This document shows positions 16,430-25,250 of a stretch of 64,000 nucleotides of DNA, one piece after another; positions within the stretch are counted from its first letter, which is position 1; each line of letters starts with the position of its first letter. Origin of the DNA: an uncultured Tateyamaria sp. (GTDB taxonomy: Bacteria > Pseudomonadota > Alphaproteobacteria > Rhodobacterales > Rhodobacteraceae); assembly GCF_947503465.1 (NCBI RefSeq), contig NZ_CANNDN010000001.1, forward strand, positions 2,067,501-2,131,500. Direction: 5' to 3'. A model generated the notes under the pieces. The model was not told the origin of the DNA, did not search any database, and worked only from the letters and a program-made list of their open reading frames with translations. The position numbers were made by a program, and so were the translations under genes.

Positions 16430-17494
16430 TCAAAACCCCACAAACCAATCCGCCAGCGCCATGAACAGCGGAATGCTCAGGATCGCCACCGGCGTGCCCA
16501 ACCCCGTCGACGTGCCGACATAGGCCGACGGGTTCGCCTCGGGCAGCGCAGCCCGCATGGTCGGCGGGCCGGAGATGTCGGAACTCGATGCCGCCATAAT
16601 CGACAACAGCACCACGCCACCCGCCGAAAAACCAGTCAGATGGTGCGCAACCAAACCCGCGCCAAAGCCAAAGGCACCATGCACCAACGGGGCCGCGATC
16701 CCGTAGACCAGATAGGCATGCGCCACACCCTTCAGCTCCGACAGCCGCGACCACGCCTCGATGCCCATGATCAGCATCAGCACGGACAAGAGCCCCCGGA
16801 ACAGCGGCTCGTAAAAGCTGGCATAGACCGACTCGGGCCGCGCAAACAGGCCCAAGGCCAGACCCAGCAACAGGGCCGAAATGGCAGGCGACCGCAGGGT
16901 GTCGACCAGAATGCCCTTGATCAGACCCTGTTCCACAACCGGGCCGCCAGTGCCACCCGTGCCGCCGCCGATCACGATTGTGCCGCCTTGAACATTGGCC
17001 GCTGCCGCCTTGCGCGCCGCCGCAAGCCGCGCCAGCACGATCGCCGTCACCAATGCCGCCACATCCATGAACGGATACAGCGCACCGATGAACCCTTCAT
17101 AAGCGATGCCTTCATCGTCCAGCACAGCCATACCCGCAGCAAGGGTCGAGGCCGATACAGCGCCGAACAAACCGACGGTCGCGGTCGCATCCACCTGGGA
17201 CACGCCTTTCCAGCGCGCCAGCGTGAACCGGCCCAGCACCACAATCGCGATCCCGACAACGGCAGCCAGCAGCGCGGGCACCGCCAAATCGACAAAAGAC
17301 GCCTCGCGCACGGAAACCCCCGCACCAATGCCGACCTTCAGCAGCAACAGGATCACGATGAACTTGTAGACCGGTTCGGGAACCTCGAACTTGCTGCTCA
17401 ACGCCGCCAGCATCATGCCGCCAATCAAAAAGGCGAGGGTCGGCTTCTGCATCTGTGCCAGAACGGTCGATACGATATCGGTGATGATGTCCAT
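16430..17494 (-). CDS. Sodium-dependent bicarbonate transporter SbtA family permease
   Basis: The 354-residue protein has about ten membrane helices in two repeats and matches the SbtA (DUF897) family, which in cyanobacteria imports bicarbonate with sodium. Visible family features are the helix ending in LLKVGIGAG, VGLFGAVSASTLAAG in the first half and SSSDISGPPTMRAALPEANP in the second. No sbtB-like PII gene is next to it. It is transcribed divergently from a LysR gene, its likely regulator. In a heterotroph it could serve anaplerotic carboxylation; that is inference. Confidence 0.88.
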   Translation of the reverse strand: MDIITDIVSTVLAQMQKPTLAFLIGGMMLAALSSKFEVPEPVYKFIVILLLLKVGIGAGVSVREASFVDLAVPALLAAVVGIAIVVLGRFTLARWKGVSQVDATATVGLFGAVSASTLAAGMAVLDDEGIAYEGFIGALYPFMDVAALVTAIVLARLAAARKAAAANVQGGTIVIGGGTGGTGGPVVEQGLIKGILVDTLRSPAISALLLGLALGLFARPESVYASFYEPLFRGLLSVLMLIMGIEAWSRLSELKGVAHAYLVYGIAAPLVHGAFGFGAGLVAHHLTGFSAGGVVLLSIMAASSSDISGPPTMRAALPEANPSAYVGTSTGLGTPVAILSIPLFMALADWFVGF

Positions 17495-17524
17495 GACGGG
17501 GCCTTTCCTTGGGTGTAGGCTGTC

Positions 17525-17547
17525 ATCTAGATCACCGCCAGGTAGAT
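17525..17547. promoter_or_regulatory. Candidate LysR-type operator between sbtA and the LysR gene
   Basis: ATCTA (17525-17529) and TAGAT (17543-17547) form an interrupted dyad in the 97-base divergent gap. LysR regulators typically bind such dyads. An A/T-rich stretch (about 17547-17563) next to it may be the promoter of one or both genes. Confidence 0.4.
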
Positions 17548-17591
17548 AAAAAATATAACTATTGCGCGGTATCGTTCTATATTCTGAATGT

Positions 17592-18452
17592 ATGGATACG
17601 CTGAACTACCACCACCTGCGCTATTTCCGCGCCGTCGCACACGAAGGCAATCTGACCCGCGCGGCAGAAAAGCTGAACCTGTCGCAATCCGCCTTGTCCA
17701 CGCAAATCAAGGCGTTGGAGGCGCGGCTGGGCCACGATCTCTTTGAACGCGTGGGCCGTCAGTTGAAACTGACCGAGGTCGGACGCATCGCCCTCGACCA
17801 CGCCGACCGCATCTTTGGCACGGGGCAGGAACTGATCGAAACGCTGAACCGCAGCGCCGATCACAGCCCGCCCTTGCGCGTTGGCGCCCTTTCGACCCTG
17901 TCGCGCAACTTTCAGATGCAGTTCTTGCGGCCCATTCTGGATCATCCCGACATGGATATCGTGTTGAAGTCCGGCCAGAACGCGCCTTTGCTCCGGTCTC
18001 TCTCTGAACTTGCGCTCGATGTTGTGCTGACCACCGATGCACCGACCAGCGCCGCGGGTTCCGACTTCATCGCCCACCGCCTCGCGGGTCAAACCGTATC
18101 GCTGCATGGCACGCCAGAACGGATGGCACATGGCTCATTGATAACGCTTCTGGCCTCCGAGCCGGTGATCGTACCCACCGAAAGCGCGATCCGCACCGGG
18201 TTCAACCGCCTGACCGCGCGGCTGGGTCTGCAACCGCGCATCATCGCGGATGTGGATGACATGGCGATGGTGCGGCTGCTGGCCCGCGCGGGCGTTGGTC
18301 TGGCCCTTGCGCCGGACATCGTGTTGGCGGACGAAATTGCATCGGGCCAGTTGTGCACCGCCCCGTTCGAAACGGGCATCACCGACACATTCTATGCCGT
18401 CACGACCCGGCGCAGTTTCCCACATCCGATGCTGGACACCCTGCTGCCCTAG
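17592..18452 (+). CDS. LysR-family transcriptional regulator
   Basis: The 286-residue protein has an N-terminal winged helix-turn-helix (about residues 1-60, with LSQSALSTQIKALEARLG) and a C-terminal periplasmic-binding-like effector domain. The NYHHLRYF start resembles the NhaR subgroup, which responds to sodium in enterics. That is suggestive next to a sodium-dependent transporter but not proof. The ATG at 17592 is chosen as the usual LysR N-terminus. It is transcribed divergently from sbtA with a dyad in the gap. Confidence 0.9.
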   Translation: MDTLNYHHLRYFRAVAHEGNLTRAAEKLNLSQSALSTQIKALEARLGHDLFERVGRQLKLTEVGRIALDHADRIFGTGQELIETLNRSADHSPPLRVGALSTLSRNFQMQFLRPILDHPDMDIVLKSGQNAPLLRSLSELALDVVLTTDAPTSAAGSDFIAHRLAGQTVSLHGTPERMAHGSLITLLASEPVIVPTESAIRTGFNRLTARLGLQPRIIADVDDMAMVRLLARAGVGLALAPDIVLADEIASGQLCTAPFETGITDTFYAVTTRRSFPHPMLDTLLP

Positions 18453-18547
18453 CACAGACAGGCGTTCGTGGGCGCACAGCCACGCCCCTTGTCGCTGCGG
18501 CTGGGGATCATACGTTCGCACGGTATACGAAATCGAAAGGCCTGATC

Positions 18548-19423
18548 ATGAGCGACCCCACCTACACACCGCCCGCCAAATGGACATGGGACACCGAATC
18601 CGGTGGCAAGTTCGCCTCGATCAACCGCCCCATCGCGGGGTCAATGCAGGACAAGGATCTGCCCGTCGGCAAGCATCCATTCCAACTCTATTCCCTCGCC
18701 ACGCCCAACGGGGTCAAGGTCACCATGCTGTTCGAAGAGCTGCTCGCCGCCGGCGTGACCGATGCCGAGTATGACGCATGGCTGGTCGATATCGGCGAAG
18801 GCGATCAGTTCGGTTCCGGGTTCGTGGCGGCCAATCCCAACTCCAAGATCCCCGCCTTGATTGACCGGTCGGGCAGCGCAGACCTGCGCGTGTTCGAATC
18901 GGGCTCCATCCTCATCCACCTTGCCGAAAAGTTCGGGATGTTCCTGCCCGCATCCGGCCCCGCCCGCACCGAAACGTTGAACTGGCTGATGTGGCAAATG
19001 GGGTCTGCGCCGTTTCTGGGCGGCGGTTTTGGGCACTTCTATGCTTATGCCCCCGAGAAATACGAATACCCCATCAACCGCTACGCGATGGAAAGCAAGC
19101 GCCAGCTTGACGTGCTGGACCGCGAACTGGCGACCAAGCCATTCATCGCGGGCGACGCATACACCATTGCCGATATGGCCATCTGGCCGTGGTACGGGCA
19201 GCTGTGCCTCGGACGGCTCTACTCTGCTGCGGAATTCCTGGATGTAGAGAACTACACAAACGTCATGGCCTGGGCGAAGAAGATCGACGCGCGGCCCGCG
19301 ACCCTGCGGGGACGGATGGTCAACCGCGCGTTCGGAGAGCCCGAATTGCAGTTGCACAACCGCCATGATGCTTCGGATTTCGACACGCAAACGCAGGACA
19401 AGATCGGGCCCAAGGACGGCTGA
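18548..19423 (+). CDS. yghU: Glutathione-dependent disulfide-bond oxidoreductase, YghU-like
   Basis: The 291-residue protein is a glutathione transferase of the YghU/Nu-class type, longer than ordinary GSTs. An N-terminal extension (about 1-45, with YTPPAKWTWD) leads into the thioredoxin-fold domain. That domain has the LYSLATPNGVKVTM and NPNSKIPAL segments and the ESGSIL glutathione-binding loop, then an all-helical C-terminal domain. YghU binds two glutathiones and reduces organic peroxides and disulfides. GAAAGG lies near the ATG at 18548. Confidence 0.92.
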   Translation: MSDPTYTPPAKWTWDTESGGKFASINRPIAGSMQDKDLPVGKHPFQLYSLATPNGVKVTMLFEELLAAGVTDAEYDAWLVDIGEGDQFGSGFVAANPNSKIPALIDRSGSADLRVFESGSILIHLAEKFGMFLPASGPARTETLNWLMWQMGSAPFLGGGFGHFYAYAPEKYEYPINRYAMESKRQLDVLDRELATKPFIAGDAYTIADMAIWPWYGQLCLGRLYSAAEFLDVENYTNVMAWAKKIDARPATLRGRMVNRAFGEPELQLHNRHDASDFDTQTQDKIGPKDG

Positions 19424-19428
19424 GCGGG

Positions 19429-19448
19429 ATTTGTCCCCGCGGGGACAC
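19429..19448. repeat. 20-base palindrome-containing repeat, copy A
   Basis: ATTTGTCCCCGCGGGGACAC occurs here, 5 bases after the yghU stop, and again, identical over all 20 bases, at 45496-45515 inside a coding sequence. Its core GTCCCCGCGGGGAC is a perfect 14-base palindrome. No T run follows, so it is a poor terminator. Confidence 0.6.
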
Positions 19449-19505
19449 GCTGTGCGGTGGCTTCATGACATGTTCACACATGCCAAGAACATCCGCCAAG
19501 ACAAA

Positions 19506-19535
19506 GGGCTACCGGTCCGTACGGTCTGGTAGCCC
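19506..19535 (+). terminator. Hairpin, possible terminator before the small secreted protein gene
   Basis: GGGCTACC and GGTAGCCC are perfect 8-base arms around a 14-base loop that can itself pair partly (CCGTACGG). No T run follows, so it may be a Rho-dependent or attenuating structure, not a classical terminator. Confidence 0.4.
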
Positions 19536-19647
19536 ATGTTAACCACCAATCCGGCACCCTCGTGCCCGACGCGGCGCGGTTGGCCGCTTGCCCGGCGTGC
19601 ACCGCAGGCTAGGTCACACGGGGACATGATATTCAAAGGCTTGCGCC

Positions 19648-20127
19648 ATGCGCCCTTTCATCCTTGCCCTTGCCGTATGCGTGCCGTCCACCGCGTTTGC
19701 AGACCTGACCGTGACCTTCCGCGACGGGGCACCCAAGGACCGGTTCACACTGACCTACCAGGGGGCCTGCGCCTTGGATCGGCTGGCGGTGCAAATCGAC
19801 CTTGGCACCGCCCCTGCGGGCTTGATCTTTGACACCACGGGCGCGGGCGCGGGGGTCGATGTTTTCCAACCGCTGGAATGGGTCACGGGCACGGCCACCA
19901 CGTCGGACGTGACAGATGGCGACACGCTGCTTTCCATGACGCTGGAGGGCGTGAGCCCGGGGGCCACCTGGGCCTTTACCGTCGATATCGACGACACGAC
20001 CAGCACCCGACAGATCACCGTGGACGGCTCTGAAATGGCAGGTGCGACGGTGACCGCAGAAGGCCAGACCGGGGCATTCGACGGCAGCGGTGACGCGACG
20101 GTGCCCCTGCAAAACTGCATCTCGTAG
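19648..20127 (+). CDS. Secreted protein resembling 'aggregation factor core' proteins
   Basis: The 159-residue product has a Sec signal peptide (about 1-18, ending AFA-D). The mature part is beta-rich and acidic, with one cysteine near each end (in GACALDRL and in LQNCIS) that could form a disulfide. Segments such as GAPKDRFTLT and GLIFDTTGAGAGVDVFQP recall small Rhodobacterales proteins annotated as aggregation factor core, as I remember them. The real function is unknown; a periplasmic or secreted calcium-binding adhesin-like role is a guess. Confidence 0.7.
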   Translation: MRPFILALAVCVPSTAFADLTVTFRDGAPKDRFTLTYQGACALDRLAVQIDLGTAPAGLIFDTTGAGAGVDVFQPLEWVTGTATTSDVTDGDTLLSMTLEGVSPGATWAFTVDIDDTTSTRQITVDGSEMAGATVTAEGQTGAFDGSGDATVPLQNCIS

Positions 20128-20246
20128 GAAGAACCAGGCCCGCATCACGGTTGCCCGTCACCTAGGTCACGCGGTGGGCGGAAGGAGGTGCGGTTGTGTC
20201 CTGATGACTGGTGTGCGGGACGGAGCTGACGTTCAAGAACGCTATT

Positions 20247-20259
20247 TGAATGTCCGCTT
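20247..20259 (+). repeat. 13-base inverted repeat, left copy, flanking the MFS gene
   Basis: TGAATGTCCGCTT here is the exact reverse complement of 21674-21686. The two copies bracket the MFS gene at 20325-21650. I recall similar AGCGGACATTC strings in intergenic DNA of roseobacters, so it may belong to a dispersed repeat family. Confidence 0.55.
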
Positions 20260-20324
20260 GTTCCAAGTCCGAGGTAACGAGACCGTAGCTCTGTAATTCA
20301 GTCGCCGAATTATTCGGCCGAGGG

Positions 20325-21650
20325 CTAGCGTTTCATTTGTCGAGCCAACAAAATGGCAAAAACTGCGGCTAAAGCAAGACCGAGCGTTCCAGCGATCCAT
20401 GCAATATCCACACCTTCCGTCTCGCCGACTGAGCCGAGGACAAGCAGACCCACCATCGCACCTAATTGCTTCAGCAGCGACTGGACCGAAAGGATCGTTG
20501 AGCGGCGGTTGTCGGGCGCATGAGCGTGCAGGATGCTCGCGGCAGGAGATTCTGACAGTCCGAGGACCACGGAAAAAATGAGGAATACGACGATGAATCC
20601 CACAAGCGATGCCTGCATAGCGAGCGCGATTTGACAGACGATGAGCGCTGAAAGGACCGCCACAAGCGTTACCGCGTGACGGCGACCAAACAGTCGACTA
20701 ACACGCCCGGCGAGGCTTGCTCCTGCTGCAATCGCTAAGAAGTATCCTGCAGTCAAAAGTCCCACTATGGCAGCAGCGCGTTCGGGATCGAGCATGGTTT
20801 GAACCACGGTGGGCCACAGCACCTCGACTGGATTGGTGGCAAAGAGCATGAGAGTCAGAATCGCGAGAAGCAGAAGGAGCGCACGGTGTGAGATTGCAAG
20901 CCGGGCACCGTCCATGATCGTGCTCGGGACGGCGCGTATCTCACGTAGAACAACTGCACCATTCATGGTGCGCGCCGGTTCCCGGATCAAAAGGGCCGTA
21001 TATACAATCACTCCGAGTGTTAGCAAAATTCCTGCAGCGTACGACACATCATAGACTGTGAGACCAACCAATGGGTCGGAAGGATCATTCCCTGTGACGA
21101 GGCCAGGAAGGAACCCGCCTACAATCGCTCCAAATCCGAGACCCGCGAAATTGGCTGTCTGTGCACGCGCAAGCAGGGGCTGGATTTCGACACCGGGCGC
21201 GTGAACACGCAGTTCTTCTACGTACCAGGCGTCTAGCGTCCCCGACCGCAATGCTCGACCCAAGCCTACCAATCCGAACGATGCGGCGAGTGGCCAGAAC
21301 GCGTCAGATGCGATGAAAACAATGGAGGCCATTAGGCTCGCAACTGTTGCAATCAGAAAGACTGGCTTGCGCCCCACACCGTCGGCTAGCCCACCAAACG
21401 GCAGTTCAGCGATCATGGCGACAGCGGCGTAGACGGCAAAGAGTGCGCCGATCTCACCAACGCCTAAGCCGCGCCCTTGAAGGCAAAGAGCCGTCACGGC
21501 AACGATGACGCCCATTGCAAAACGATCTAGAAATTGGTGCCCTTGAAACAAATACACATGCCGACGAGCGGGGGTCGGTAGCTGCTCGAAGGGTATATCT
21601 GCGTCTGACACCATATCCGGAAACGTCAGCCAAAAAGGGACAAAGCGCAA
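20325..21650 (-). CDS. MFS transporter
   Basis: The 441-residue protein (or 429 if it starts at 21614) has about 12 hydrophobic helices and the MFS loop motif after helix 2 (GGLADGVGRKPVFL). The substrate is not evident; multidrug or sugar efflux is possible. Its base composition is noticeably less GC-rich than nearby genes, and it uses A/T-ending codons more often. Thirteen-base inverted repeats lie outside both ends, so transfer into this site is plausible. Confidence 0.85.
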   Translation of the reverse strand: MRFVPFWLTFPDMVSDADIPFEQLPTPARRHVYLFQGHQFLDRFAMGVIVAVTALCLQGRGLGVGEIGALFAVYAAVAMIAELPFGGLADGVGRKPVFLIATVASLMASIVFIASDAFWPLAASFGLVGLGRALRSGTLDAWYVEELRVHAPGVEIQPLLARAQTANFAGLGFGAIVGGFLPGLVTGNDPSDPLVGLTVYDVSYAAGILLTLGVIVYTALLIREPARTMNGAVVLREIRAVPSTIMDGARLAISHRALLLLLAILTLMLFATNPVEVLWPTVVQTMLDPERAAAIVGLLTAGYFLAIAAGASLAGRVSRLFGRRHAVTLVAVLSALIVCQIALAMQASLVGFIVVFLIFSVVLGLSESPAASILHAHAPDNRRSTILSVQSLLKQLGAMVGLLVLGSVGETEGVDIAWIAGTLGLALAAVFAILLARQMKR

Positions 21651-21673
21651 CTGTCATTACGGCGTTTTCACAG

Positions 21674-21686
21674 AAGCGGACATTCA
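21674..21686 (-). repeat. 13-base inverted repeat, right copy, flanking the MFS gene
   Basis: AAGCGGACATTCA is the reverse complement of 20247-20259. Related degenerate pieces follow: TGCGGACATGG near 21722 and GCAATGTCCACTT near 21744. The 250-base gap up to 21904 thus holds decayed repeat material and no convincing gene. Confidence 0.5.
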
Positions 21687-21904
21687 TGAAAGCCGCAGCA
21701 TTTGGGAGGTATGGGCTCACTGCGGACATGGGGCCTAACTCTGCAATGTCCACTTCCTGCGCAGAACTGACTTTCGAACCGAACGCGGCACCCCTCTCGC
21801 CTTGCCTCTCACCCGACCTCTCGTCGGGTGACCCAACGCCACACCGCAGCGGCGCGCCTCCTGGCTTGACGGCCGTGTCCCTCATTGCCGGCATTTCCGT
21901 GCGT

Positions 21905-23563
21905 CTAGCGGCGGCCCACCTGGCGGCAGATCAGGATGACCGGCAACAGTCCCACGGCCACGATCACCAGGCTGGGCACGGCGGCACCGTTCAACCGTTC
22001 GTCCGACGCCAGCCTGTAGGCTTGCACGGCAAGCGTATCGTAATTGAAGGGCCGCATGATCAATGTGGCCGGAAGCTCTTTCATCACGTCCACAAAGACG
22101 ATCAGAAGGGCGGTCAGCAGGCTGGGCGTCAGGATCGGCAGGTGGACGCGCCGCAGCGTTGCAAATGGTCCCTTGCCCAGCGACCGGCTGGCCGCATCCA
22201 TGTTGGCATGGACCAGCGCCTGCCCGCCTTCGTAAGCGCCCAGGGCCGCCGCCAGGAACCGCACCATGTAGGCAAAGACCAACAGCCAGATGGACCCGGT
22301 GATCAACAGCCCCGTCGAGATGTCGAACGTGGCCCGCATCCATGCATCAAGCGCGTTGTCAAAGGCCGCAAAGGGCACCAGCAGGCCCACGGCGATCACG
22401 CCGCCCGGCACCGCATAGCCAAGCCGCGCAATATATGCCGCAAGGGTGGCCGCCCGTCCCGGTTTGCTGCGCAGGTAGTATCCCACGGTGATTGCCGCGC
22501 CCAGTGTCAGCCCTGCCGCCGTTGACGCCAGAACCAGCGAATTGCGGATGAACCCCAGGTAGCGTGCGCTGGTCAGGTCCTGTTCCGACCCAAGCCCCAT
22601 GCTGAACAGCGCCACGATGGGAAAAAGCGCACCGAAGGTCACGGGCACCGCGCACAATGTGATGGCCGCTGCCGCGGACCAGCCTGTCAGGTGCAGCGGC
22701 GGGAGGTGGCGTTGTCCGCGGCTGGGATCGTGGTACTTGGCCTGCCCCCGCTGCGTCCGTTCCAGGACCGCGAGCAGCAGCGCGAAGCTGAGGAGGCACA
22801 GTGCCAGTTGCGCGGCACCGGCCCTGTCCCCAAGCGAGAACCAGCTGGTATAGATACCCGTGGCAAAGGTCTGTACCCCGAAATAGGCCACGGTGCCGAA
22901 ATCGGCGATGGTTTCCATCACGGCGAGCAGGACGCCCGCCGCGATGGCCGGGCGCGCCAGCGGCAGACTGACCCGCAGGAACGCGGCAACGGGACGTGAC
23001 CCCAGCGCCCGCGCCGCCATGAAGGTCGATCCGCTTTGCTGGATAAAGGCGGCCCGGCTGAGCAGGTAGACATAGGGATAGAGCACCAGCACCAGCATGG
23101 CCGCCGCACCGCCGAGGCTGCGGATCTCGGGGAACCAGTAGTCGCGCGGGCCCCACCCCGTCACCTCGCGCAGGGCGGTTTGCACGATGCCGGGATGGTC
23201 CAGGATATGGGTATAGGCATAGGCCAGCACATAGGCCGGAAAGGCCAGCGGCAGGACCAGCGCGATCTCGAATATCCGGACGCCCGGAAAGCGCGTCATC
23301 GTCACCAGCCACGCGGCACCGGTGCCGATCGCGAAGGTGCCCGCGGACACCAGCAGCACCAGCAACAGCGTGTTGCCCGTATAGCGCCCCAGAACCGTCG
23401 ACATCAGGTGGCTGAGCGTGTCGGTCCCCCCCGTCACGGCGGCAAGTCCCACTGCGAGCATGGGCAACAGGCACATCAGCGCCACCGCCCAGCCCAGGGC
23501 GGGCAATATGCGCGGGGCGGCCCCGCGCGATGCGTTCGACTGAAAGACGGAAGTCAGCGCCAC
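21905..23563 (-). CDS. Iron(III) ABC transporter permease, FbpB/SfuB-like
   Basis: The 552-residue protein is a fused double permease with about 12 helices. Two EAA-type loops are visible (around ARALGSRPVAAFLRVSLPLARP and DAASRSLGKGPF followed by RVHLPILTP), as in FbpB, SfuB and AfuB. It should form the membrane channel for periplasmic ferric-iron uptake. No FbpA-like binding protein or FbpC ATPase is adjacent, so it must pair with subunits encoded elsewhere. The start is GTG at 23563 with AGGA upstream. Confidence 0.9.
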   Translation of the reverse strand: MALTSVFQSNASRGAAPRILPALGWAVALMCLLPMLAVGLAAVTGGTDTLSHLMSTVLGRYTGNTLLLVLLVSAGTFAIGTGAAWLVTMTRFPGVRIFEIALVLPLAFPAYVLAYAYTHILDHPGIVQTALREVTGWGPRDYWFPEIRSLGGAAAMLVLVLYPYVYLLSRAAFIQQSGSTFMAARALGSRPVAAFLRVSLPLARPAIAAGVLLAVMETIADFGTVAYFGVQTFATGIYTSWFSLGDRAGAAQLALCLLSFALLLAVLERTQRGQAKYHDPSRGQRHLPPLHLTGWSAAAAITLCAVPVTFGALFPIVALFSMGLGSEQDLTSARYLGFIRNSLVLASTAAGLTLGAAITVGYYLRSKPGRAATLAAYIARLGYAVPGGVIAVGLLVPFAAFDNALDAWMRATFDISTGLLITGSIWLLVFAYMVRFLAAALGAYEGGQALVHANMDAASRSLGKGPFATLRRVHLPILTPSLLTALLIVFVDVMKELPATLIMRPFNYDTLAVQAYRLASDERLNGAAVPSLVIVAVGLLPVILICRQVGRR

Positions 23564-23682
23564 GGTCGGTCCTGCAATTGACGTTTTCGCCTTATCTTAC
23601 GTTTTTGCTTGGGTTTCCAGCCTTTTGGGATCGGCACCCGCATCTGTTAGGCTGCACACGACAGCAAGTGGGAGAAACACAC

Positions 23683-24039
23683 ATGCCTTACATCGACGGA
23701 TTCATGGCCCCCGTCCCGACGAAAGACCGGGACCGCTTTGTCACCTGGCTCAGGGATCAGCATGCCGTTTTCAAGGAATACGGGGCCGACGTAATCGTGG
23801 ACGCGTGGGAAGACGACGTGCCTGAGGGCGAAGTGACGTCCATGCACAGGGCCGTCGCCTTGAAAGAGGGCGAAAGTGTCTCGCTTGGGTGGATCATGTG
23901 GCCCGACAAGGCGACACGCGACGCCGCGTGGGCCAAGGTCATGGACGATCCGCGTATGACACCGGAGCAAAACCCGATGCCCTTTGACGGCAAGCGCCTG
24001 ATCTTTGGCGGCTTCGCCCCGGTGCTGATAACCGGCTAG
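23683..24039 (+). CDS. DUF1428 family protein
   Basis: The 118-residue protein begins MPYIDGFMAPVP and contains WIMWPDKATRDAAWAKVM and PMPFDGKRLIFGGF, the hallmarks of DUF1428 (YbaA-like), a ferredoxin-fold dimeric family with unknown activity. GTGGGAGAAACACAC precedes the ATG. Its stop overlaps the stop region of the convergent ligase gene by 4 bases. Confidence 0.9.
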   Translation: MPYIDGFMAPVPTKDRDRFVTWLRDQHAVFKEYGADVIVDAWEDDVPEGEVTSMHRAVALKEGESVSLGWIMWPDKATRDAAWAKVMDDPRMTPEQNPMPFDGKRLIFGGFAPVLITG

Positions 24040-25250
24040 TCGTAGCTGCGCTGGTCCTCGATGACGAGCCCGTCCCGGGGCAAGGTGCCCGGCGCATGGA
24101 TTTCAAGGGTGCCCTTCAGTTTGAGCGTATCCACGACGCTTTGTGCATAGGCATCCGGCGCAGTGTTCGGGCTTTCGATCTGCACCGTCATCGCGTCCTG
24201 TTCGCCAACCCGTGTGGCGATGACACGCGCGCGTGTCACCTCTTCATGTTTGCCCACAAGGGCCGCGACCTGTTCGGGGCGCACGAACATGCCCTTGATC
24301 TTGGTGGTCTGGTCTGCGCGGCCCATCCAGCCCTTGATCCGCATGTTGGTCCGACCACACGGGCTGTGGCCGTCCAACACGGCGCTCATGTCGCCGGTGG
24401 CAAAGCGGATCAGCGGGTAGTCGGGGTTCAGCGAGGTCACAACCACTTCACCGACCTCGCCCGGGGCCACGGGGGTGCCGGTGCCGGGGGTCACGATTTC
24501 GACCACAACCCCTTCGTCCACGATCATGCCTTCAAGCGCAGAGGATTCGTAGGCGATGTTGCCCAGGTCCGCCGTGGCATAGGATTGCATACAGGTGATA
24601 CCGCGATCCTTGTAATGCTGGCGCAGGGAGGGGAAAAGCGCGCCGCCGCCAACAGCGGCCTTGGTAATCCCCAGCGTGACACCCATCTCGTCCGCCTTGT
24701 CGAGGATGACTTTCAGGTAATCCGGCGTACCGGCATAGGCCGTGGTGCCCACGTCGCGCGCGGCCGTGACCTGCAATTCGGTCTGCCCGGTGCCAGCGGG
24801 CAGCACCCGGGCCCCCACGGCGCGCGCCCCATTTTCAAAGATCATGCCCGCAGGCGTCAGGTGGTAGCCAAAGCAGTTCTGCACGATGTCACCTGGCCCG
24901 AAACCTGCCGCGTGCAGGAAGCGGCCCATGCGCCACCAGTCATGGCTGATCCCGCCGGGTTCATAGATGGGACCGGGGGACTGAAAGACATGGGCGATGT
25001 TCGACACCGGGATGCCACCAAAGGGCGGCTTTTCGGCCTGCCATTTCGCCAATTCGGATTTGCGCAACACAGGAAGATGCGCCAGATCATCCAGGTATTT
25101 CAGCGTGCCGATGTCGGGCAGGCAACTGCCCGCCGCCTCGGCCACGCGGGCAAGCTGGGCATTCACGGCCTCCAACTGCGCCGCGTGCCGCGCGTCGGAC
25201 GAGCGGGTTTCCAGATCGTCGTAATACACCTTGTCGAGCATCTCTCTCAT
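24036..25250 (-). CDS. Phenylacetate-CoA ligase-like AMP-forming enzyme with altered P-loop
   Basis: The 404-residue protein belongs to the PaaK branch of the acyl-adenylate family and is slightly short. Conserved parts are NCFGYHLTPAG, the YATADLGNIAYE segment, RFATGDM and GRADQTTKIKGMFVRP. Where PaaK normally has the ATP-phosphate loop SSGTTGxP, this protein reads SPGPIYEPGG. The change could lower or alter adenylation. The gene is last in the liv-type cluster and its ATG overlaps the stop of the DUF6958 gene by 4 bases. The natural acid is unknown; an aromatic acid is the usual guess. Confidence 0.85.
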   Translation of the reverse strand: MREMLDKVYYDDLETRSSDARHAAQLEAVNAQLARVAEAAGSCLPDIGTLKYLDDLAHLPVLRKSELAKWQAEKPPFGGIPVSNIAHVFQSPGPIYEPGGISHDWWRMGRFLHAAGFGPGDIVQNCFGYHLTPAGMIFENGARAVGARVLPAGTGQTELQVTAARDVGTTAYAGTPDYLKVILDKADEMGVTLGITKAAVGGGALFPSLRQHYKDRGITCMQSYATADLGNIAYESSALEGMIVDEGVVVEIVTPGTGTPVAPGEVGEVVVTSLNPDYPLIRFATGDMSAVLDGHSPCGRTNMRIKGWMGRADQTTKIKGMFVRPEQVAALVGKHEEVTRARVIATRVGEQDAMTVQIESPNTAPDAYAQSVVDTLKLKGTLEIHAPGTLPRDGLVIEDQRSYD

